Shown: positions 1-8,226, counted from the first letter of the stretch. The stretch: DNA of 64,000 bases from Pseudomonas sp. GM50 (GCF_000282375.1 NZ_AKJK01000042.1:186001-250000); one strand, 5' to 3'. Program-made: numbers and translations. Notes: generated by a model not told the origin, from the sequence alone.

Positions 1-327
1 GAACACAGCCAGGTCGAGATCATCAAAGACCAGCGCGGCCGCATCAAGACCAAACAGCGCAAGGACTACTTCCAGGAATACAAAATCGTCGACAAGACAC
101 GCCACAACAGACCGTTGTGGGTCGCGCACTTTCACTACGATAAATTGACCGATCCGGATGATCAGTTCACGGCGGCCCATCTCAAGTTCGCCGATGAGTA
201 TCTGCAAGAGCTGCCTGCCAAGACACGTCAGGAACTGAACACGTTCGATGCGGTGGACAACGCGCTGCGCCGGGTCGTCAGTCCGGTGGTTCTGGATCTG
301 TTTCTCAAGCCTGAACCGCAAGAGTAG
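1..327 (+). CDS. C-terminal end of a large protein (possibly DUF6543 / dermonecrotic toxin-like)
   Basis: The reading frame is open from the first base and stops with TAG at 325-327, so only the last 108 residues are visible. The fragment is hydrophilic and mixed in charge, with no membrane segment and no catalytic motif I can name. A stretch around residues 42-60 (HFHYDKL followed by FTAAHLKF) resembles the C-terminal end of large Pseudomonas proteins annotated as DUF6543 or dermonecrotic toxin domain. That is a memory-based resemblance and the rest of the gene lies outside the window. It converges with the MocR gene with no spacing between the two stop codons and no visible terminator hairpin. 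Confidence 0.5.
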   Translation, partial: EHSQVEIIKDQRGRIKTKQRKDYFQEYKIVDKTRHNRPLWVAHFHYDKLTDPDDQFTAAHLKFADEYLQELPAKTRQELNTFDAVDNALRRVVSPVVLDLFLKPEPQE

Positions 328-1878
328 TCAGCCGCCCCAGACCTTGCGCAAACGGGCCAGAGCCGCTTCGATCGCCGGCTCTGGTACGGCAGCAAAACCC
401 AACACCAACCCGGCTCGCTGATCCAGCGGCGTCTGCGAGTCGGGCAACCAGTAGCTGCTCAAACCGTTGACCTCGACCCCGACGCTTTCAGCTTGATCGA
501 TCAACTCGCGCTCACGAGCCACGCTGCTCACCGGGACTGTCAGATGCAGCCCCGCTGCCACACTCGGCACGCTTCCAACGCCCTCAATGTTCGTCGGCCA
601 ATGGGCCAACAGACAATTGCGTCGACTCAGGGCGGCGCGGCGCATGCGACGGATATGGCGCTGGAAATGCCCGGCCGCCATGAACTCGGCCATCACCGCT
701 TGGGTGCTCACCTCGGAATGCCGTACATCCACCGCTCGACGTTGGGCGAACGCCTCCACCAGCCCCGGTGGCAATACCAGATAACCCAGTCGCAACGCTG
801 GAAAAGCGACCTTGCCGAAGGTGCCGACATACAGTACCCGCCCATGGCGATCGAGTGCCGCCAACGGCGCGAGCGGTGCGCCACTGTAACGGTACTCGCC
901 ATCGTAATCGTCCTCGATGATCCAGCCCTGGTTGCGCTCGGCCCAGGCGAGCAAATCCAGACGTCGGGCCAGGCTCATGACCACACCGGTCGGGTACTGA
1001 TGGGAAGGCGTGACGTAGGCCAACCGGCAATCGCTCAACTGCCCGAGCGTGTTGCAATCGATTCCCTCCTCGTCCACCGGCACACCATGCAACCGTGCAC
1101 CGGCTACCGCAAAGGCATGACCGGCGGCGCGATAACCCGGATTTTCGATCCCCACCCCATCACCAGGCTCCACCAGCAACTGTGCACAAAGGCTGATCCC
1201 CTGCTGCGCGCCACTGGTGATCACAATTTGCTCAGCCGTGCACTGCATGCCCCTCGAGCTGCGCAAATAGGCCGCAATCAATCCGCGCAAGCGTTCATCA
1301 CCCGCCGGATTGCCATAACACAGTTGCTGTAAATCCGGCTTACGCCAGAAAGCCGCATTCAGCTTGGCCCAGACCTCGAAAGGAAACAGATCGAAGGCTG
1401 GAACGCCGACCCGAAATGCCCGAGGCGGACCACTGGGAGGCAAGGCCAGATGGTTCTTTTCAACGCGCCCCAAAGCGCTGCTGTGGATAACTTTACTGGA
1501 TGAAACCACAGGTAAATCCAGCCAATTTGTGGATAAGGCTGTGGGTAACCCTGTTGAAAACCCTGTGGATACTTTTGTGGATAATTTTTTCACCGGCAAT
1601 GCGGCTTGAGGCAATTGCGCGACGTAAGTCCCGTCGCCAACACGCCCCTCGATGAAGCCTTCGGCGTAAAGCTGATCGTAGGCCCGAACCACGCTGTTGC
1701 GAGAAATCGATAACGCCGCCGCCAGATCGCGACTGGCCGGCAGTCGTGTGCCGCTGGCCAATCGTCCGTCGAGCACTCGCACCCGCAGCGCTTGATAGAG
1801 CTGACGACTCAGGCCCTGACGGCGGTCGAGTTCGATACCCGCCGGATTGAACGACGAGGGAAGCGGCGGATTCGGCAT
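328..1878 (-). CDS. MocR-type regulator (GntR wHTH fused to PLP aminotransferase-like domain)
   Basis: Protein of 516 residues with an N-terminal GntR winged helix (about 15-80: LYQALRVRVLDGRL, GTRLPASRDLAAAL, SRNSVVRAYDQL) and a fold-type I aminotransferase domain from about 150. The PLP lysine is in GTFGKVAFPALRLGY and the aspartate region in IIEDDYDGEYRY. MocR proteins use bound PLP as a sensor and regulate a neighbouring, usually divergent, gene; PdxR and TauR are examples. The linker (about 95-150) is unusual: it holds a four-residue repeat, KLST-KVST-GFST-GLPT-ALST, encoded by 12-bp repeats that match DnaA boxes. The start at 1878 is the first ATG of the wHTH; no strong Shine-Dalgarno is visible. 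The target is probably the divergent PaiB/GNAT operon. The specific effector is unknown. Confidence 0.9.
   Translation of the reverse strand: MPNPPLPSSFNPAGIELDRRQGLSRQLYQALRVRVLDGRLASGTRLPASRDLAAALSISRNSVVRAYDQLYAEGFIEGRVGDGTYVAQLPQAALPVKKLSTKVSTGFSTGLPTALSTNWLDLPVVSSSKVIHSSALGRVEKNHLALPPSGPPRAFRVGVPAFDLFPFEVWAKLNAAFWRKPDLQQLCYGNPAGDERLRGLIAAYLRSSRGMQCTAEQIVITSGAQQGISLCAQLLVEPGDGVGIENPGYRAAGHAFAVAGARLHGVPVDEEGIDCNTLGQLSDCRLAYVTPSHQYPTGVVMSLARRLDLLAWAERNQGWIIEDDYDGEYRYSGAPLAPLAALDRHGRVLYVGTFGKVAFPALRLGYLVLPPGLVEAFAQRRAVDVRHSEVSTQAVMAEFMAAGHFQRHIRRMRRAALSRRNCLLAHWPTNIEGVGSVPSVAAGLHLTVPVSSVARERELIDQAESVGVEVNGLSSYWLPDSQTPLDQRAGLVLGFAAVPEPAIEAALARLRKVWGG
1482..1584 (-). repeat. Tandem 12-bp DnaA-box-like repeats inside the MocR linker
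   Basis: On the minus strand the nonamer TTATCCACA occurs exactly at 1482-1490, 1528-1536 and 1576-1584, with one-mismatch copies at 1540-1548 and 1564-1572. The last four start at 1528, 1540, 1564 and 1576, so the steps are multiples of 12 bp (12, 24, 12). Read in frame, TTA-TCC-ACA gives Leu-Ser-Thr and produces the xxST peptide repeat in the linker between the DNA-binding and aminotransferase domains. The repeats are directly visible. Whether they bind DnaA or are only a low-complexity linker expansion is not known. Confidence 0.75.
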
Positions 1879-1896
1879 GGTAATGGACCTATGAAA

Positions 1897-1942
1897 TTGG
1901 TCATTAATGGCTCTTACAACAGACCAATAGCCTGCCTAGGAT
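1897..1942 (+). promoter_or_regulatory. Promoter and likely MocR operator between the divergent mocR and paiB genes
   Basis: A sigma70-like pair TTACAA (1914-1919) and TAGGAT (1937-1942) with a 17-nt spacer lies 27 bases before the PaiB start. An inverted repeat, TTGGTC at 1897-1902 and GACCAA at 1922-1927, brackets the -35 box and enters the spacer. A further GGACC at 1885-1889 could extend the array. MocR regulators usually bind repeated half-sites beside such promoters, so this is the best candidate operator. This is an inference from position and symmetry. Confidence 0.5.
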
Positions 1943-1968
1943 GAACGCATTCGCCAAGGAAAATTTCC

Positions 1969-2592
1969 ATGTACACGCCCAGCAATTTCGCCATCGATGA
2001 TTTGAATGAACTGCATCAGCAGATACTCGGCACTCGCCTTGGCGTTTTGGTCACCCACGGTGAGCAAGGCCTGCAAGCCAGTCATTTGCCACTGCTGCTG
2101 AACGTCGACCATGGCACCCATGGAACCCTCTACGGCCACTTCGCCAAAGCCAATCCGCAATGGAAGGAATTGCAGAACGGCGCCGAGGCGCTAGTGATTT
2201 TTGCCGGTATCGATGCTTACGTCAGCCCGGGGTTTTACCCGAGCAAAGCCGAGCACGGCAAAGTCGTGCCGACCTGGAACTACGTCGCCGTACATGCCTA
2301 TGGCACGGCCGAAGTTTTCACCGACGCCGATCGCCTGCGCAATCTGGTCAGCGCTCTGACTGATCGTCATGAAGCGGGTCGCATCAATCCATGGAAAGTC
2401 GCTGATGCCCCCACCGACTACATTGATGGCATGCTCAAGGCCATCGTCGGTTTTGCCCTGCCTATCCAGCGTCTGGAGGGCAAGCGCAAGCTCAGCCAGA
2501 ACCGCAATGCTGCAGACATCGCCGGTGTGCGCGAGGGGCTGGCCGCCAGCCCTGATGTGCACGACCAGGCCCTCGCCCACTTGATGCGTTAA
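1969..2592 (+). CDS. PaiB-like FMN-binding negative transcriptional regulator
   Basis: Protein of 207 residues covering the complete PaiB/FMN-binding split-barrel fold. Family signatures are visible: SHLPLLL, GHFAKANPQW, DAYVSPGFYPS, VPTWNYVAVHAYG and a C-terminal KRKLSQNR motif. Bacillus PaiB was named as a negative regulator of sporulation and protease genes, but the fold is that of pyridoxamine-phosphate-oxidase-like flavoproteins, and the true activity in pseudomonads is unclear. The start at 1969 has AAGGA upstream. It is the first gene of a probable operon with two acetyltransferases (9 bp to the next). The divergent MocR gene is the likely regulator. Confidence 0.88.
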   Translation: MYTPSNFAIDDLNELHQQILGTRLGVLVTHGEQGLQASHLPLLLNVDHGTHGTLYGHFAKANPQWKELQNGAEALVIFAGIDAYVSPGFYPSKAEHGKVVPTWNYVAVHAYGTAEVFTDADRLRNLVSALTDRHEAGRINPWKVADAPTDYIDGMLKAIVGFALPIQRLEGKRKLSQNRNAADIAGVREGLAASPDVHDQALAHLMR

Positions 2593-2601
2593 GGAATCAA
2601 T

Positions 2602-3048
2602 ATGAGTCAGATCGACATCCGCCAGGTCACCGCCGACGATCACGCTGCCTGGCTGCCGCTGTGGCAAGCCTACCTGCGTTTCTACAACACCGAACTGCCC
2701 GAGGCGGTGACCCAAAGCACCTGGCAGCGCCTGCTCGATCCGAGCGAACCGACCCATGGGGCGCTGGCCTGGGCCGATGGCAAAGCGGTGGGCATGGTGC
2801 ATTTCATCTATCACCGCTCGAACTGGAGCATCGAAAACTCCTGCTACCTGCAAGACTTGCTGGTGACGCCAGAAACCCGCGGCACCGGTGTCGGTCGGCA
2901 ACTGATTGAATTCGTCTACACCACGGCCAAGGCCGATGGGTGCTGCAAGGTTCATTGGCTGACCCACGAAACCAACGCCACCGCGATCCAGCTCTACGAG
3001 CGCATCGCCGAACGCCCCGGTTTCATCCAGTTCCGCAAAGGCCTTTAA
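2602..3048 (+). CDS. GNAT family N-acetyltransferase
   Basis: Protein of 148 residues with a single GNAT domain. The acetyl-CoA binding loop is visible as LLVTPETRGTGVGRQLIEFV (about 94-113), and the C-terminal strand with NATAIQLYERIAERPGFIQF is typical. AAGGAA lies 6 bases before the ATG. It follows the PaiB-like gene by 9 bp and precedes a second acetyltransferase by 17 bp, so the three are probably co-transcribed. PaiA, the usual partner of PaiB in Bacillus, is also a GNAT enzyme that acetylates polyamines; a similar small-molecule substrate is possible but not shown here. Confidence 0.88.
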   Translation: MSQIDIRQVTADDHAAWLPLWQAYLRFYNTELPEAVTQSTWQRLLDPSEPTHGALAWADGKAVGMVHFIYHRSNWSIENSCYLQDLLVTPETRGTGVGRQLIEFVYTTAKADGCCKVHWLTHETNATAIQLYERIAERPGFIQFRKGL

Positions 3049-3065
3049 GGTTCAAGGAGAGCAGC

Positions 3066-3737
3066 ATGTCGACTTCACTCGCCGACTGGAAAGGTGTTCC
3101 GCCACCCTCGGTTCAACTGATCGAAGGGCGTTTCATCCGCCTGGAAAAACTTGACCCGGCGCGTCACGCCGACGGTTTGTGGGAAGCCCTGGAAGGCCCG
3201 GGCGCGGATCCGAAGCTCTGGGATTATTTGCCTTACGGTCCTTTCCCGGAACGCAGCGCTTTCAACGACTGGCTGAACAATCACGCGGCCAACAGCGATC
3301 CGTATTTCTTCACGGTGATCGACCGTGCCAGCGGCGACGTCCAGGGCATCCTCAGCCTGATGTCGATTGTCCCTGCTCAGGGTCGCATCGAGATCGGCCA
3401 TGTGACCTTCGGCGCACCGATGCAGCGCTCGCCAAAAAGCACCGAAGCGGTTTACCTGCTGGCCAGGGAATCCTTTGCCTTGGGTTACCGGCGTCTGGAA
3501 TGGAAATGCAACAACGGCAATGCCCGTTCCAAGTATGCGGCGCAGCGGTTGGGGTTCAGTTTTGAAGGGGTGTTCCGTCAGCACATGGTGGTCAAGGGGC
3601 AGAACCGTGACACGGCGTGGTATTCGATTCTGGATTCGGAATGGCCGGCGATTGGCGCGGGGTTCGAGCGGTGGCTGTCTGATGAGAACCAGACGGGGTC
3701 GGGGCAGGTGAAAACGTTGGTGGAGTGCCGCCAGTAA
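3066..3737 (+). CDS. RimJ/RimL-type GNAT acetyltransferase
   Basis: Protein of 223 residues of the larger RimJ/RimL-like branch: N-terminal RFIRLEKLDPARHADGLWEA, central IEIGHVTFG, C-terminal RLEWKCNNGNARSKYAAQRL and GFSFEGVFRQHMVVKG, the latter typical of the acetyl-CoA fold in this branch. The ATG at 3066 was chosen because AAGGAG precedes it and because the protein then starts like its family; the frame is open upstream to 2940 but that part overlaps the previous gene. Substrates in this family include protein N-termini, amino acids and antibiotics; nothing here decides between them. Confidence 0.87.
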   Translation: MSTSLADWKGVPPPSVQLIEGRFIRLEKLDPARHADGLWEALEGPGADPKLWDYLPYGPFPERSAFNDWLNNHAANSDPYFFTVIDRASGDVQGILSLMSIVPAQGRIEIGHVTFGAPMQRSPKSTEAVYLLARESFALGYRRLEWKCNNGNARSKYAAQRLGFSFEGVFRQHMVVKGQNRDTAWYSILDSEWPAIGAGFERWLSDENQTGSGQVKTLVECRQ

Positions 3738-3760
3738 TCTTCGGCGCCTGGCAGGACGCC

Positions 3761-3843
3761 TTCGCGGGCAAGCCTCGCTCCTACAGGTTTTCGGTTGATC
3801 AAAAATCAACGCAATACCCTTGTGGGAGCGAGCCTGCTCGCGA
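3761..3843. repeat. Inverted REP-type pair made of two different variants
   Basis: The left element (3761-3785, TTCGCGGGCAAGCCTCGCTC then CTACA) belongs to the variant ending in CTCCTACA. The right element (3821-3843, TGTGGGAGCGAGCCTGCTCG then CGA) belongs to the variant starting TGTGGGAGCG. They face each other as in a REPIN but are not the same subtype. The pair lies between two convergent genes and may also act as a terminator. Confidence 0.8.
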
Positions 3844-3849
3844 TTGGCA

Positions 3850-4749
3850 TCACGCTAATTTCTGGGCCAACACCGCAATATGCTCCGGCCCGATCCCGCA
3901 GCAACCGCCCAAATGGCTGGCCCCACGCTTCTGCCAATCAGCAGCCCATTGCAGATAACCCGGCGGGTCGAGATCGTCGCGCAACGGGTCCAGACCGTCG
4001 TTGGCCGTGGCCTCTTTCGGTTGCGGCGGGAAGGCGTTGGCGTACGCGCCGATGTGGATCTTCGCACCCAAGCGTTCGAAGGTTTCCCGCGCCGCATCAA
4101 TCGCCGCGCCGATCACTTCTGGCTGGCTGCAGTTGAACAGCAAGGTCTCGACACCCAACTCCGCCGCCACCGCAGCGGCCTCAGCCACAGGCTCACCGGA
4201 GCGCAAACGCGGCACTTCGTCGGTGTCTTCATCCTTCAGAGTAAACGACAGCCAGAACGGCTTGCCGTCCTTCGGCAGACCGGCATGGATCGCCCGTGCC
4301 TCGACGATCGAGCTCTGGGTTTCCGCCAGCCACAGGTCGATATGCGGTGCCAGGCCATTGACCAGAGGGGTCAGCAGCTCAGTCACCCGCGCGGCATCGA
4401 ACAGGTCCGGGCGATAGGAGCCGAACAACGGCGGCAATGAACCGGCTACGCGCACCGGTTTGCCCGCCGCATCGACTGCACGCCGAGCCAGCTCACCGGC
4501 CAATGCCGCGAGCGCCTGGCCCTCAGCGGCGAAACGCTCTTCGCCAATATGGAACGGCACCACCGCGTAACTGTTGCTGGTGATCACGTTGGCACCGCTC
4601 TCTATATAAGCCGCGTGCACCGCCTCCACCGCTTGCGGCGCTTCGCTCAAGGCCAGCGCCGACCATTCAGGCTGCCTGAACGGCGCCCCTCGGCGTTGCA
4701 GCTCACGACCCATGCCGCCATCCAGAATTACCGTGCTGCCTGCGCCCAT
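3850..4749 (-). CDS. mmuM: Homocysteine S-methyltransferase
   Basis: Protein of 299 residues that would transfer a methyl group, typically from S-methylmethionine, to homocysteine to give methionine in the cytosol. Family marks are VILDGGMGRELQRRG at the start, GANVITSNSYAV, and three zinc-binding cysteines: FNCSQPE (about 220) and GGCCGIGPEHI near the end. I prefer the ATG at 4749 because the protein then begins as in the family; in-frame alternatives are ATG 4764 and GTG 4785, none with a strong Shine-Dalgarno. It is divergent from an amino-acid ABC binding protein and permease, which suggests uptake and use of a methylated sulfur amino acid. The symbol is by family. Confidence 0.85.
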   Translation of the reverse strand: MGAGSTVILDGGMGRELQRRGAPFRQPEWSALALSEAPQAVEAVHAAYIESGANVITSNSYAVVPFHIGEERFAAEGQALAALAGELARRAVDAAGKPVRVAGSLPPLFGSYRPDLFDAARVTELLTPLVNGLAPHIDLWLAETQSSIVEARAIHAGLPKDGKPFWLSFTLKDEDTDEVPRLRSGEPVAEAAAVAAELGVETLLFNCSQPEVIGAAIDAARETFERLGAKIHIGAYANAFPPQPKEATANDGLDPLRDDLDPPGYLQWAADWQKRGASHLGGCCGIGPEHIAVLAQKLA

Positions 4750-4861
4750 ATTCTTTTCACTCATAAGCTTATGAAAATAACTCACTATCAGAGTCTTTCT
4801 TATAACTATTTAATACGCACCACCCGGTTAATAACAACCTCTTTTTTTTCAGGGATCAACT

Positions 4862-5683
4862 GTGAAATTTCAACCACTGCTGGCCCTGGGCCTGACGATT
4901 TTGGCTGCCTCTACCCAAGCCTTTGCGGGCGCTACTCTGGATCGCATCGAGCAAAAGAAAGAACTGGTGGGCGTGTTGATGGAAAGCTATCCGCCCTTCT
5001 CGTTCCTCAACGATCAAAACCAGCTCGACGGTTTCGACGTCGACGTGGCCAAGGCCGTGGCGAACAAACTGGGCGTCAAGCTGCGCCTCGAAACACCGTC
5101 CTGGGACGTGATCGCCGCCGGCCGCTGGAGCGGGCGTTACGACATCTGCATCTGCTCCATGACCCCGAGCAAAGCTCGCGCCGAAGTCTTCGACTTCCCG
5201 GTGGAGTATTACGCCTCCCCTGCGGTGATTGTGGTCAACGCCAAGAACGACAGCATTCACGGAGCCAAGGACCTTAGTGGCAAGAAAGTCGGCCTCACCA
5301 GCGCCTCCAGCTATGAAAGCTACCTGAACAAAAACCTGGTGATCGAAGGCGCCGAAGACACCCAACTGCAATACCCGTTCGAGAATGTGCAGATCGCTCC
5401 GTATGACACCGACAACGTCGCGTTCCAGGATTTGGGCCTGGGCGCTGGCGTTCGTCTGGACGCGATTCTCACCAACCTGGTGACCGCGCAACCACGCCTG
5501 AACGAAGACAAGCGCTTCAAGCTCGCCGGTGAGCCGCTGTACTCGGAGCCGAACTCGGTGGCCATCGAAAAAGGCGACGCCCAGTGGGACGCCAAAGTAC
5601 GTGATGTGTTTGCCCAGTTGAAACAGGACGGCACCTTGAGCAAGCTGTCGCAAAAATGGATCGGCGCCGACATCAGCAAATGA
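4862..5683 (+). CDS. Amino-acid ABC transporter substrate-binding protein
   Basis: Protein of 273 residues with a Sec signal peptide (MKFQPLLALGLTILAASTQAFA, cut near residue 22) and a type 3 periplasmic binding domain: ELVGVLMESYPPFSF, LDGFDVDVAKAVANKLG, and the arginine/aspartate ligand region WSGRYDICICSMT. The start is GTG at 4862 with AGGGA upstream. It overlaps the permease by 4 bp (ATGA). The divergent homocysteine S-methyltransferase suggests a methionine- or S-methylmethionine-related ligand, which is an inference. No ATPase gene follows in this window. The upstream region (4786-4861) is AT-rich and should hold the divergent promoters. Confidence 0.9.
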   Translation: MKFQPLLALGLTILAASTQAFAGATLDRIEQKKELVGVLMESYPPFSFLNDQNQLDGFDVDVAKAVANKLGVKLRLETPSWDVIAAGRWSGRYDICICSMTPSKARAEVFDFPVEYYASPAVIVVNAKNDSIHGAKDLSGKKVGLTSASSYESYLNKNLVIEGAEDTQLQYPFENVQIAPYDTDNVAFQDLGLGAGVRLDAILTNLVTAQPRLNEDKRFKLAGEPLYSEPNSVAIEKGDAQWDAKVRDVFAQLKQDGTLSKLSQKWIGADISK

Positions 5684-6516
5684 CTTCTTTCCCCAAACCA
5701 CCTCAGCCGCCGCAACCGGTGGCTGAGTCGATGCTGCAACGGATTTTCGGTTTCCGCACACGGCTGTACCTGACCTGGGCAGCGATGTTCGGCTTGTTTG
5801 CGAGTTTTTTCCTGAGCTTCGATCTGAAGTTCTCGATCATCCTCGACAAACTGCCGAACCTGATAGGCCTGCACCTGGCGCCCAACGGCTTTCTGCAAGG
5901 CGCAGCGCTGACGCTGTTCTTGTGCCTGTGCTCGATCGTGGCGTCATCGCTGCTGGGCTTCATCACCGCCCTGGCCCGGTTGTCGAAAAGTGCCGTGGCG
6001 TTCGGCATCGCGAGCTTCTATGCCTCGTTCTTTCGCGGTACACCGCTGCTGATCCAGATCCTGCTGATCTACCTCGGCTTGCCACAACTCGGCATCGTGC
6101 CCGGCGCCATTGCCGCCGGCATCATCGCCCTGTCGCTGAACTACGGCGCCTACCTGAGCGAAATCTTCCGCGCCGGCATCCTCGGCGTCCCCCATGGCCA
6201 ACGCGAAGCATCATTGGCGCTGGGCATGCGCGAAACCGTGATCTTCTGGCGCGTCACCCTGCCCCAGGCCATGCGCACCATCATCCCGCCCACCACCAAC
6301 CAGTTCATCTCCATGCTCAAAGACTCGTCACTGATTTCGGTGATGGGGGTTTGGGAAGTGATGTTCCTGGCGCAATCGTACGGGCGCTCGAGCTATCGCT
6401 ATATCGAAATGCTGACGACGGCGGCGATTATTTATTGGCTGATGTCGATTGGACTGGAGCTGATTCAGGCGCGGATGGAGCGGCATTATGGGAAGGCGTA
6501 TTTGAGCCGTAGCTAG
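5680..6516 (+). CDS. Amino-acid ABC transporter permease (HisM/GlnP type)
   Basis: Protein of 278 residues starting at the ATG that overlaps the stop of the binding protein gene. After a cytoplasmic N-terminus it has one extra membrane helix (about 30-50) and then the HisM-type core. The motif FFRGTPLLIQILLIYLGLPQ and the EAA loop EASLALGMRETVIFWRVTLP, which docks the ATPase, are intact. The last part (SLISVMGVWEVMFLAQ) is normal for the family. The operon has no ATP-binding gene and only a single permease, so the protein must use an ATPase encoded elsewhere or the system has lost its own. Confidence 0.9.
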   Translation: MTSFPKPPQPPQPVAESMLQRIFGFRTRLYLTWAAMFGLFASFFLSFDLKFSIILDKLPNLIGLHLAPNGFLQGAALTLFLCLCSIVASSLLGFITALARLSKSAVAFGIASFYASFFRGTPLLIQILLIYLGLPQLGIVPGAIAAGIIALSLNYGAYLSEIFRAGILGVPHGQREASLALGMRETVIFWRVTLPQAMRTIIPPTTNQFISMLKDSSLISVMGVWEVMFLAQSYGRSSYRYIEMLTTAAIIYWLMSIGLELIQARMERHYGKAYLSRS

Positions 6517-6526
6517 GTTAAAAACC

Positions 6527-6600
6527 AAAAGATCGCAGCCTTCGGCAGCTCCATTGGGCCGGCTCGCAACCCTAGGAGCTGCCGAAAGCTGCGATCTTTT
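6527..6600. repeat. Palindromic repeat (AAAAGATCGCAGC family), probable terminator
   Basis: Two 26-bp arms face each other with one mismatch pattern: 6527-6552 (AAAAGATCGCAGCCTTCGGC...) and 6575-6600 (its reverse complement with CTTTT at the end). This is a different repeat family from the TGTGGGAGCG elements. It lies 10 bp after the permease stop and would form a long hairpin followed by T-rich sequence. The 6601-6814 stretch after it holds only the leader of the autotransporter gene. Confidence 0.8.
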
Positions 6601-6814
6601 GATCTTTAATATGCGGCGATGCGATAGCCCTCTTGTCTTGATTCGTTGTCAGAAAAAGCATCAGCTCAAACGGGTAAAAATAGCCCCCCTCAAATAATTG
6701 GCCATTTTCTACACAACCATCTGACACTCCCCGCAAGCCCGTCGGACGCAGCTGACATCGGCACCTATAGCCTCCCTCTTAGAGTTTGGCCTCATGTCAA
6801 AGAGGCTGTACTCG

Positions 6815-8188
6815 ATGCCCGTTCAATACAAATTCCGACCACAACATCTGGCGCTGGCCATTGCGCTTGCAATGGGTTGCATAGAAACCTCCATGGCGCA
6901 ACAACCGGAGCCTCAAGTCATTTCCGACGCGCCGACTGCCAAGTCTCGTAAAAAAACCCCCAAGCTAAATGAGCGCATCGTTGATCTTCCGGCGACCAAG
7001 GAGGTTATCGATCCACATAAAAACGCTGACCAGCCCACAAACCGGTTGAGTGAAAGACAGACAGTTCAGCCTGTAACAACTAAACCGCCTGCCCTTGAAG
7101 AGCTCAAAGCCAGCCCAGCGGCGCAGACGCCATCCAGCACCACGAATGCCGCAGTCACGTCCCCGCCCGCGTCCACCTCCGAAATAGCCTCCCCGGCCAT
7201 CGACCAACTGGATGGCAGCCAGAACGCCAATCTCGCCAAGGCAACTCTGAACAGTGACAGCCCAATCAGCGCGAGCATGCTCTCGGCCATGCGCCAGCTG
7301 GATACCGCCAGTGCCTACAGCAATCCCGGCAGGCGAAGCAACGCACCACGCTTGGCCGGCGGCGGCAAAGACAACGGCAGAGTCTGGCTACAAGCGCTTG
7401 GGCATAAAGGGAAACTGGATCGCGACGTTTATCCCCTGCAGCACACAACCGAGGGCCTGTTGCTGGGAGCGGATTGGAGAATCGATGAGGAATGGCGCTT
7501 GGGGCTGATGGGCGGCAAATCGCGGACTCGGCTGGAGAGCAGCGAACTCGACGGAGATCTCGACAGCTGGCACTTGGGTGTCTATGCGTTGCGTCAGAAT
7601 GGTCCGATGTCACTGCGCCTTGGCGCGACTTACAGCAACCACGACGGCAACAACGCACGCCGGATAGCCTTCGCTGGCTTCAGCGACCGCCCCAAGGGCA
7701 GCTACGATGCCAGCACCCAGCAAGCCTTCGCCGAGGTAGGTTACAACCTGGGCCGCGCTAACGTCAGCATCGAACCGTTCGCCAGCCTCGGCTACCAACG
7801 CTATCAGCGCGACAGCTATACCGAAAAAGGCGGTGCAGCGGCGCTGAAAGTACATGAGCAAGCCCAAAGCAACATGAACAGCACCTTTGGCCTGCGTCTG
7901 GCGAAGATCAACACGCTGGATAACGGTATGCAACTGACGCCGCGATTCAGTGCTGGCTGGAAACACACGTACGGTGAGGTCTACACCAAAACCCGCCAGC
8001 AGCTGGTTAATGGCGGCAACGACTACACCGTTTACGGTGCGGAGCTGGATCGCAACAGCTTGATGCTCGATGCGGGACTGGATCTTGGGGTTTCGACGAA
8101 CCATACAGTGGGCGTTGGCCTCACCGGCGAGATCGCCAGTGACAGCCGCAGTCATGGCGTAATGGGGCAGTGGCGGATGGCATTCTGA
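6815..8188 (+). CDS. Autotransporter beta-barrel protein with a very short passenger
   Basis: Protein of 457 residues. A signal peptide ends near residue 36 (LALAIALAMGCIETSMA). A Pro/Ser/Thr/Lys-rich region of about 130 residues follows. From about 185 to the end there is an autotransporter translocator barrel: VWLQALGHKGKLDRD, WRLGLMGGKSRTRL, and a last strand ending in phenylalanine (GQWRMAF), as recognised by the BAM machinery. The ATG at 6815 has AGAGG 9 nt upstream; the in-frame ATG at 6794 has no such site. The passenger is too short for the usual beta-helix, so this may display a disordered stalk or act as an orphan barrel. Confidence 0.83.
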   Translation: MPVQYKFRPQHLALAIALAMGCIETSMAQQPEPQVISDAPTAKSRKKTPKLNERIVDLPATKEVIDPHKNADQPTNRLSERQTVQPVTTKPPALEELKASPAAQTPSSTTNAAVTSPPASTSEIASPAIDQLDGSQNANLAKATLNSDSPISASMLSAMRQLDTASAYSNPGRRSNAPRLAGGGKDNGRVWLQALGHKGKLDRDVYPLQHTTEGLLLGADWRIDEEWRLGLMGGKSRTRLESSELDGDLDSWHLGVYALRQNGPMSLRLGATYSNHDGNNARRIAFAGFSDRPKGSYDASTQQAFAEVGYNLGRANVSIEPFASLGYQRYQRDSYTEKGGAAALKVHEQAQSNMNSTFGLRLAKINTLDNGMQLTPRFSAGWKHTYGEVYTKTRQQLVNGGNDYTVYGAELDRNSLMLDAGLDLGVSTNHTVGVGLTGEIASDSRSHGVMGQWRMAF

Positions 8189-8226
8189 TAAAACCGCCCC
8201 ACTCTCACTGACTCAGCACAGTACTT

